Position numbers and translations under genes: made by a program. The notes under the pieces are model-generated. The model worked only from the letters and a program-made list of their open reading frames with translations. It was not told the DNA's origin and did not search any database. DNA of 64,000 nucleotides from Burkholderia sp. MS389 (lineage in GTDB: Bacteria > Pseudomonadota > Gammaproteobacteria > Burkholderiales > Burkholderiaceae). Shown in pieces: positions 58,344 to 64,000 of this stretch. The DNA is taken from the NCBI RefSeq assembly GCF_016899425.1, contig NZ_CP045994.1, positions 1,860,001 through 1,924,000 on the forward strand, read 5' to 3'. Each line of letters begins with the position of its first letter. Position 1 is the first letter of the stretch.

Positions 58344-61169
58344 TCAGAACTTGTAGGTCGCGCCAACCTGCGCGAATCGACCGACATACGTGTACAGCGA
58401 CGTGTCGTAGCCCGTCTGGTAGCTCGCGTTCATATAAACCGGGTCGAACGGCGGCGCACGATTGAAGATGTTGTCGATGCCCGCATAGATCGTCCAATGC
58501 TTGAAGCCGGTGTAGCTGACCATCAGATTGAACTGGCTGTACGAAGCCACGCTGTCCTGCATGTTCGGATATTGGCCCGGCGACAGGATGGCCTGGCTGT
58601 ACGGTCCCGTGAACATCCACGTCAACGTCGCGTTCCATTGGTTGTGGTAGTTCCAGTTCAGACTCGTGTTGCCCTTCCAGCGCGGGAAGCTGCCGCCGAA
58701 CGGCTCGTTCAGCGAACCGTTGTTGCCCGCGAAGTCGGTCGTCTCGCCGCCCACCGGCATCTTGAAGTGCCACACGTAGGCCCAGTCACCCGACAGCGTG
58801 AACGTACCGATCTTGGTCGACACCGACTGGCGGAAGGTGGTCTCGAAGCCGTCCGTATCGAGCGACGAGAGGTTCATATACGGCAGCAGCACATACGCGA
58901 TCGAGCCGTTCGGGTTACGGATCACCTTCGACGGATCGTTCTGGTCGACCACCGTCTGGATGTCTTCCGTGCCAATCACGTTGTCGATGTGGATCTTGTA
59001 CCAGTCGAAGCCGAAATCGGTATTGCGGGTGGGCGACAGCTGGAAGCCGATGTTGTAGTTCTTGGTCCGCTCCGGCTGCAGCTTGCTGTTACCGGTCTGC
59101 ACTTCCTCGACGAGGTTGTATGCGTTCGGGTTGTTAGGATCGTTCGCGTCGACCGCGCCCTGCGCGCCGTAGGTCCTCGACGAGGTGTTTTCGATCAGCG
59201 TCGGTGCGCGGAAGCCACGGTTGTACGAACCGTACATCGTCAGCTCGCGGATCGGCTGGAAGCGCAACGCGAAGCGCGGCGAGAACGCGCCACCGAAGTC
59301 GCTGTAGTGGTCGTAGCGCCCCGACTGGCTGAACGTCAGGTTCTTCAGGATAGGAATGTCGATCTGGTAGTAGACCGCCGCGACGTTGCGCTCCCCGTTG
59401 ACCGACTGCAGCGACGGCTGGATGAGCGTGCCATTCGCGTAGTCCGCGCCCGTACCGATGTACTGGCTCTGGTGCGTGAATTGCGTACCGAGACCCAGGC
59501 CGACGTTACCCGTGGGCAACGTGAACAGGTTCGGCGTCGACAGCGTCGCGTCGACAGCATCGAGCTTCGTGATGGCCTGTGTCGACGTGCTTCCGTACAG
59601 TCCGTTCAACCCGTTCGGTGTCGACGATGGATTGGCGAAGTCGAACACGCCGTTCTGGACGATATTTTCCAGTGCGGCCGCGTTGATCAGGTTCGAATAG
59701 TTGTTCGACACCGTGTCCTGCGAATGCGTGTAGGACGCCGTCCAGTCCCAATCCCCCACGCGTGGCGTGCTGAACGAGCCTTTCACGCCCGTCGCGGCAC
59801 GCCAGAAGTTGGAACTCGTATGCACGGCCTGCGCGGCCGGGAATGCGTAGACCAGTTTGGCCGGCACGCCAAACGGGTTATACGGGTTGCTGCCCGGCAC
59901 AAGGTTCGAAATCGGCGCGAGACCGCCCGTTGCCGGATCATAGGTCTGCGTGCTGTTGCCGAGGCGGCCGACGAAGTTGTTCGTGACCGTCGTATTGTTG
60001 CTTTCCCAGAGATCGGCGAACGCCTGCATCGCGTCGTTGATCTTGAAGTCGGCGTGCACCTTCGCGCTCAGGCGTTCAGTCCACGGCGACAGCGACGATG
60101 CGTACGCGGTGTTGTTTGCGCAGACCGTGCCGGGACCGTTGACCTGCGCGACGGAGGTGCCCGGCACGGCCTGGCCTCCGTTCGGACACGGGCTCAGCGG
60201 CACCTTCGCGCCGGTGGTCGGATTGCGCCAGTAGGAGACGCTCTGGTTCGACAAGCCGCCCGGGAAATTGGAGAAGTTCTGGTTCTGCGTCGTGTCGCGA
60301 TCGGCGATCGAGATGCCGTTCGACTTGTAGTAGCTGGCCGCCGCCGTCACGTTGAAGCGGTCGGCGTTCAGGTCACCGAAGCCGCCGAGGATGCTGAACT
60401 TCGTCGTGCCCTGGCCGCCTTCACCGTTCGTTGCGCCACCGTAGCTGCCCCCCAATTCAAGACCCTGAAAGTTTTTCTTCGTGATGATGTTGACCACGCC
60501 CGCGATTGCGTCGGAACCATACTGAGACACCGCGCCTGTCTTGACAATTTCGATACGGTCGATGATGTTGAGCGGCAGCGTGTTCAGGTCGAAGAATTGA
60601 TCGCTGCCGTTCACTGCGAACGCATACGGCGACACCCGCATGCCGTCGATCAGCACCAGCGTGTATTTCTCGCTGAGGCCGCGCAGCGCGATACCTGCGC
60701 CGCCCGGCGCGAAGCTGTTCGTCGAGCCCTCGCTCCAGCTGCTTGCCGAGTTGGCCGAGGTGCTGCGCAGGTAGTCAGCGACGCTGGTCTGGCCGCTGTT
60801 CTCGATGTCCTTGCTCGTGACGGTCTGAACCTGGTTGAAGCCGACCTTGTCGGCCTGCCGGATCAGCGAACCGGTCACTTCGAACCGCTTGATCTGCGCT
60901 ACCTTGCCCTGTCCGTTCGCGCCGGGCGTGGCAGGCGTCGCCTCGGCTGCCGCACCGGACGCCGAGGCGCCCGTGGCAGCGACAGCGCTCGTCGCACCGT
61001 CCGCCTGTGCAACGGTCATCGGTGCGCCGTTCGCGACCGCATCCGCGATCGATGCGGCGCCCGGCGCCGGCTGGCTCTGGGCGAACGCCGGCGGCACCAG
61101 CGCGGCCGTCAGCGCCAGTTCCGCCCAGACTATCCTCTTGATGGCCAACGCCAAAACTCTCTGCTTCAT
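58344..61169 (-). CDS. TonB-dependent outer-membrane receptor 2
   Basis: 941 residues. Signal peptide (LALTAALVPPAFA), an Ala/Thr-rich spacer, plug domain from FEVTGSLIRQADKVG through GSDAIAGVVNIITKKNF, and a barrel ending VGATYKF. Most of the plug is identical in character to receptor 1 (STSANSASSW, PGGAGIALRGLSEKYTLVLIDG). GAGGGAAC upstream supports the ATG at 61169. A dedicated terminator follows, so it is a separate unit from yejABEF. Confidence 0.93.
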   Translation of the reverse strand: MKQRVLALAIKRIVWAELALTAALVPPAFAQSQPAPGAASIADAVANGAPMTVAQADGATSAVAATGASASGAAAEATPATPGANGQGKVAQIKRFEVTGSLIRQADKVGFNQVQTVTSKDIENSGQTSVADYLRSTSANSASSWSEGSTNSFAPGGAGIALRGLSEKYTLVLIDGMRVSPYAFAVNGSDQFFDLNTLPLNIIDRIEIVKTGAVSQYGSDAIAGVVNIITKKNFQGLELGGSYGGATNGEGGQGTTKFSILGGFGDLNADRFNVTAAASYYKSNGISIADRDTTQNQNFSNFPGGLSNQSVSYWRNPTTGAKVPLSPCPNGGQAVPGTSVAQVNGPGTVCANNTAYASSLSPWTERLSAKVHADFKINDAMQAFADLWESNNTTVTNNFVGRLGNSTQTYDPATGGLAPISNLVPGSNPYNPFGVPAKLVYAFPAAQAVHTSSNFWRAATGVKGSFSTPRVGDWDWTASYTHSQDTVSNNYSNLINAAALENIVQNGVFDFANPSSTPNGLNGLYGSTSTQAITKLDAVDATLSTPNLFTLPTGNVGLGLGTQFTHQSQYIGTGADYANGTLIQPSLQSVNGERNVAAVYYQIDIPILKNLTFSQSGRYDHYSDFGGAFSPRFALRFQPIRELTMYGSYNRGFRAPTLIENTSSRTYGAQGAVDANDPNNPNAYNLVEEVQTGNSKLQPERTKNYNIGFQLSPTRNTDFGFDWYKIHIDNVIGTEDIQTVVDQNDPSKVIRNPNGSIAYVLLPYMNLSSLDTDGFETTFRQSVSTKIGTFTLSGDWAYVWHFKMPVGGETTDFAGNNGSLNEPFGGSFPRWKGNTSLNWNYHNQWNATLTWMFTGPYSQAILSPGQYPNMQDSVASYSQFNLMVSYTGFKHWTIYAGIDNIFNRAPPFDPVYMNASYQTGYDTSLYTYVGRFAQVGATYKF

Positions 61170-61522
61170 CTTGTTCCCTCTCGCTCGTAGTAAGACCCCG
61201 CCTGCTGCGTGCCGGAACCTTGTGAATTCCTTGCGCGTCCTGGGTGCCCGTCTAACGGAACCCGCGATAGCCACTCTTCCGACTGCCGTGACTCGAACGG
61301 ATCGGCCTCAGGGCACCCGTGCCACTCGGCATCACCATCTCGTTATATTTCGATTCGTGATACTTACTACATGTCCTGAGCGCGCTTCCTGCCACTTCCG
61401 ATTCGAGGGATGGCGAGCCCAGCCCCGCCGTCGACGAAAATGCTCGCGCGCCATACTGCGTGCTGCCTTCCATCGATCGGGTACTTCTCCTGCATCGCGG
61501 CGTGCAGCACCTGCCGCCTCCG
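61170..61522. other. Leader/promoter region of receptor 2
   Basis: 353 bp between the XRE-regulator stop and the receptor start, both on the minus strand. A -10-like TATAAC is at 61347-61342 (minus strand) in an A/T-rich patch, without a good -35, so activation by a regulator is plausible. No ORF supported. Confidence 0.4.
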
Positions 61523-62098
61523 CTAGAACAGCCGCGGCGTACCGACCCAGACGATCACCGCCTCTTCGTCGGCCGTGTTGTGCCACGCATGCGGCAGCGT
61601 CGACTCGTAGTGCGCGGTGTCGCCCGCGCTCAACACGAACGTGCAATCCTCCAGCGTGAGCACGACCCTTCCGCGCATCACGTAGAGAAACTCCTCCCCG
61701 GCATGCGTCGTCACTTCAGACGGCGACTGCCCCGCCGGTATCCTGACGAGAATCGCGTCGAGCTTGCGACCGTCCACGAGATTCGTCAGCCGCGCAAAGG
61801 AGCTCGCCGAGTTCGCGAACTGGAAATACTGCAATGCGTCGCCGCGGCACACCGAGCGCGCCTCGGTCGGCGTGTCGATGAAGTACTGCATCGTCACACC
61901 GAGCGCCTTAGCGATTCGGACCAGCGACGTGATCGACGGCGTCGCGCGTCCGCGCTCGACCTGCGACAGGAATGGCTTCGAGATCCCTGCCGTCGTGGCC
62001 GCTTCGTCGAGCGTGAGTTTCAGCCGCTGCCGAAGCGCGCGGATCTTGTTGCCGAGCGAAACCGCAACGAGCACCGATTCATCGGGAGGCAAGACCAT
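61523..62098 (-). CDS. XRE-family regulator with cupin sensor domain
   Basis: 191 residues. HTH: LGNKIRALRQRLKLTLDEAATTAGISKPFLSQVERGRATPSITSLVRIAKAL. Cupin: THAGEEFLYVMRGRVVLTLED and TAHYESTLPHAWHNTADEEAVIVW, with His residues in place for a metal or small-ligand site. This PuuR/SutR-like plan senses a nutrient and represses uptake genes. The frame is open upstream to 62290; the ATG at 62098 gives the usual short N-terminus. Confidence 0.88.
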   Translation of the reverse strand: MVLPPDESVLVAVSLGNKIRALRQRLKLTLDEAATTAGISKPFLSQVERGRATPSITSLVRIAKALGVTMQYFIDTPTEARSVCRGDALQYFQFANSASSFARLTNLVDGRKLDAILVRIPAGQSPSEVTTHAGEEFLYVMRGRVVLTLEDCTFVLSAGDTAHYESTLPHAWHNTADEEAVIVWVGTPRLF

Positions 62099-62403
62099 GG
62101 AAGAACGGAACCTCTCAATCGAAATCGGTTTGATGTCGGCAGGCCTTTCCCGGTGCCATGAGACTGCCGCCGCGGCGCGAAACTCCGGTCCCCTTCGCCG
62201 CCGGGCGCACGTCGCACGTGCCGCGAAACGGGATTCCCGCTTCGTGGCCGTGCGATTCACGCTCATTTCATTCGGTTTACTAATTAACAAGACTGCCCCT
62301 TTTCTTCACCTAGACAGACTTCCCCGCCTTCAGGTCGCCGCGGTACCACGTGTATGCGGCACGGCGCCCATCCCGCATCGCGCGCCTGCTTCCCCCTCCG
62401 TCG
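62099..62403. other. Regulatory region upstream of the XRE gene
   Basis: 305 bp. Near 62275-62288 an A/T-rich imperfect palindrome GTTTACTAATTAAC lies upstream of the regulator gene and could be its own operator or promoter. The rest is GC-rich without a supported gene. The TPR gene ends at 62404; no clear terminator. Confidence 0.35.
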
Positions 62404-63594
62404 TTACCGCGACGCGACGGCCGTCCAGAGCTTCGCCAGATCCCCTGATCCGTCGTTACCCTTCACCGTGCGCAGTACCTGAACCGCGTGCGCCTTCTCG
62501 CCCGCCACGTAGTACGCCTCGCCAAGCCGCAGCCGCGCCGCATCGGGATGCTCGAGCCCGCCCTTCGCGATCGCCTGCTCCATCATCGACAGCCCCTGCG
62601 CCGCGTGGCCCGCGAACACCAGATTCATGCCGACGTCGATCGGGGCCACCGGATTGGCAGCGTCCGCGCCCGACTGCGCGCGCCTGGCGGCCAGCGCCTG
62701 CAGCCGTTTCTCGCGGTCCGCCTGCGCATCCTTGCCCAGCACGCCGGATGCGAAACCCTGGTCGATCACCTGCCGGCCTTCGGCCGGCGTGCCCGCCACC
62801 AGCGCGAGCTGCGTCATCTCCATATAGGCGTCGGCCGTCGTCAGCGAGCCCGTCGCCCTGCGCAGCCGGTAGATGTCGAGGTCGAGCGACGACAGGTAAC
62901 CGGGGCTGCCGCGAATCGCCGAGACCATTTCCTCCCAGTACGCGGGGCTCGGATGATAAGCCACCAGCATGGCGAGCGCGCTGCGATACGCGCCGGCATC
63001 CTTGCTCTTTTGCGCGCAGGTCGCGAGCATCTGCAACTGCCCTTCGTCGGGCGCGCGGCCGGCCTTCACCTGTGCGTCCGCGCTTGCCTTCAACTGGCTC
63101 ACGACCTGGCCGCAATCGTTCGACAGGTAATACGATTGCGTGAGCAGCGTACGCATTTCCGGATCCGTGCCGCCCGCCTTCAGGTAGCGCTGCGCGATTC
63201 GGATCGCCTGCGGATAGTTCTTCTGCTGGAAGTAGATCCCCGCGAGCGCCGCCGTCGTCCGCTGCTCGTCCTCGCCCGACAGGCGCCCCGAATTCAGCAC
63301 GGTTTCGTACGCCTGCGCGGCCACGCCCGTATCGCCGGCCGCCATCGCCGCTGCGCCGCGCGTCGCTTCAACCATATAGGTTTCATACGGCGTGCGGTTG
63401 GGCACGGCGGCCGCCTGCGCGATCTTGCCGAGCGCGTCGCGATACTTGTGCGCGCGATACAGGTCCTGTGCCGCCGCCAACGGCTTCGCCACATCGGGCC
63501 GCAACGCGTCGGCCGCCCACGCCGGCCGGCCAAGCAAGCAGGCCGCACCGAGCGCCGTCAGCGCCATCATCCGTTTCCATCGTCGCTGGTTCAT
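62404..63594 (-). CDS. Secreted tetratricopeptide-repeat protein of the TonB/ExbD unit
   Basis: 396 residues. Signal peptide (MMALTALGAACLLGRPAWA) and a series of helical pairs with TPR spacing (GDTGVAAQAYETVLNSG, YFQQKNYPQAIRIAQRYLKAGG, LRLGEAYYVAGEKAHAV). It begins 16 bases after exbD, so it is probably cotranscribed. TPR proteins beside ExbB-ExbD are found in several proteobacteria with TonB systems for large ligands; role not established. Confidence 0.85.
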   Translation of the reverse strand: MNQRRWKRMMALTALGAACLLGRPAWAADALRPDVAKPLAAAQDLYRAHKYRDALGKIAQAAAVPNRTPYETYMVEATRGAAAMAAGDTGVAAQAYETVLNSGRLSGEDEQRTTAALAGIYFQQKNYPQAIRIAQRYLKAGGTDPEMRTLLTQSYYLSNDCGQVVSQLKASADAQVKAGRAPDEGQLQMLATCAQKSKDAGAYRSALAMLVAYHPSPAYWEEMVSAIRGSPGYLSSLDLDIYRLRRATGSLTTADAYMEMTQLALVAGTPAEGRQVIDQGFASGVLGKDAQADREKRLQALAARRAQSGADAANPVAPIDVGMNLVFAGHAAQGLSMMEQAIAKGGLEHPDAARLRLGEAYYVAGEKAHAVQVLRTVKGNDGSGDLAKLWTAVASR

Positions 63595-63610
63595 CGGTCG
63601 ACCTGTCCCG

Positions 63611-64000
63611 TCATTGCATGAACTGCTCGTTTCCGATCAGGCCGATCTTCGTCGCGCCCACGCGCTGCGCGGACGCCAGTACGGCCGCCACGTCCTTGTA
63701 CGGCGCCAGCTTGTTCGGCCGCAGATGGATCTCCGCCTGCACGGGCTCGTGCGCGACCTGCGTCAGCTTCGCCTCGAGTACCGCTCGGTCCGGCACCGGC
63801 GCACCGTTCCACGTCGTCGTGCCGTCGAAGTCGATGTCGATCTGCACGACTTCCGGCTGTGTGGCGGGCGGCGGCGGATTGCCCACCGGCAGGTCCATCT
63901 TCACCGAATGCATCTGGATCGGGATCGTGATGATCAGCATGATCAGCAGCACCAGCATCACGTCGATCAGCGGCGTGGTGTTGATGTCGACCATCACGTC
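63611..64000 (-). CDS. exbD: ExbD/TolR-family protein, 5' end beyond the window
   Basis: The last 130 codons are in the window; the frame is open to the right edge. MVDINTTPLIDVMLVLLIMLIITIP is the ExbD membrane helix with its proton-carrying Asp (LIDVML), followed by a periplasmic domain (VQAEIHLRPNKLAPYKDVAAVL). With ExbB and TonB it powers outer-membrane receptors. exbB is expected just outside the window. Confidence 0.9.
   Translation of the reverse strand, partial: DVMVDINTTPLIDVMLVLLIMLIITIPIQMHSVKMDLPVGNPPPPATQPEVVQIDIDFDGTTTWNGAPVPDRAVLEAKLTQVAHEPVQAEIHLRPNKLAPYKDVAAVLASAQRVGATKIGLIGNEQFMQ

Noticed and set aside
56091-61190. A 1699-codon open frame on the plus strand
   Set aside because: It lies antisense to yejB, yejA and receptor 2, is full of Arg, His and Val, and has no domain; long antisense frames are common in GC-rich DNA.
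1-64000. CRISPR arrays, tRNA or rRNA genes, insertion sequences
   Set aside because: No regularly spaced direct repeats, no tRNA or rRNA-like sequence and no transposase gene were seen; the only mobile element found is the filamentous prophage.

Overview
The base composition (strongly GC-rich, with G/C at third codon positions) and the gene content point to a Burkholderia, most likely of the Burkholderia cepacia complex, and the catabolic, transport and regulatory genes would suit a secondary replicon. That assignment is inference from gene families; there is no rRNA, tRNA or housekeeping marker in the window.

Layout. 1-82: start of a glutathione S-transferase running off the left edge. 553-4694: four-gene ABC importer operon (binding protein, ATPase, two permeases) with an 18-codon ORF bridging ATPase and permease. 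4808-6799: lipoprotein, small membrane protein, 2-hydroxyacid dehydrogenase. 7059-11682: CoA-transferase, HMG-CoA-lyase-like enzyme, VOC protein, alpha/beta hydrolase and LysR regulator, followed by a convergent MFS transporter. 13696-17291: GFA protein, ohrR, GNAT, three tandem DUF4148 genes and ohr, with a repeated ATGCGAT/ATCGCAT palindrome at three places. 17788-20921: shikimate kinase, an unrecognised gene and a thioesterase diverging from a DAHP synthase, then glutamate-cysteine ligase. 22429-27777: AraC regulator diverging from an OMF/EmrA/EmrB-type efflux operon. 27837-29088: a small unrecognised gene and a solo LuxR regulator. 34437-29011 (minus strand): a tightly packed six-gene operon (acyl-CoA dehydrogenase, CitE/HpcH lyase, PNPOx-like, Cys/Met PLP enzyme, GST, glutamine amidotransferase). 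34869-36495: beta-barrel protein and PEBP protein.

36796-45634 is a complete-looking 8.8 kb filamentous prophage (inovirus). On the minus strand it reads: small genes, ssDNA-binding-like protein, two coat-like proteins, 25- and 59-codon-class membrane peptides, adsorption protein with a Thr-Gly linker, DUF2523/gpVI, Zot/gpI, secretin/gpIV, a hairpin-rich intergenic region, HUH replication protein, a DUF2726 protein and a 92-residue protein. A divergent membrane-anchored HTH regulator lies on the plus strand. The element is bounded by a 17-bp direct repeat, which at the left end is part of a dif-like XerCD site. The right repeat lies inside the regulator gene, so integration replaces the last 26 phage-coded residues with 21 host-coded ones and parts the gene from its terminator, now at the other end of the element.

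45789-64000 is a minus-strand nutrient-uptake region: two paralogous TonB-dependent receptors flank a yejABEF-type peptide ABC importer that is followed by an RND exporter; an XRE-cupin regulator, a TPR protein and ExbD (cut by the right edge) complete it.
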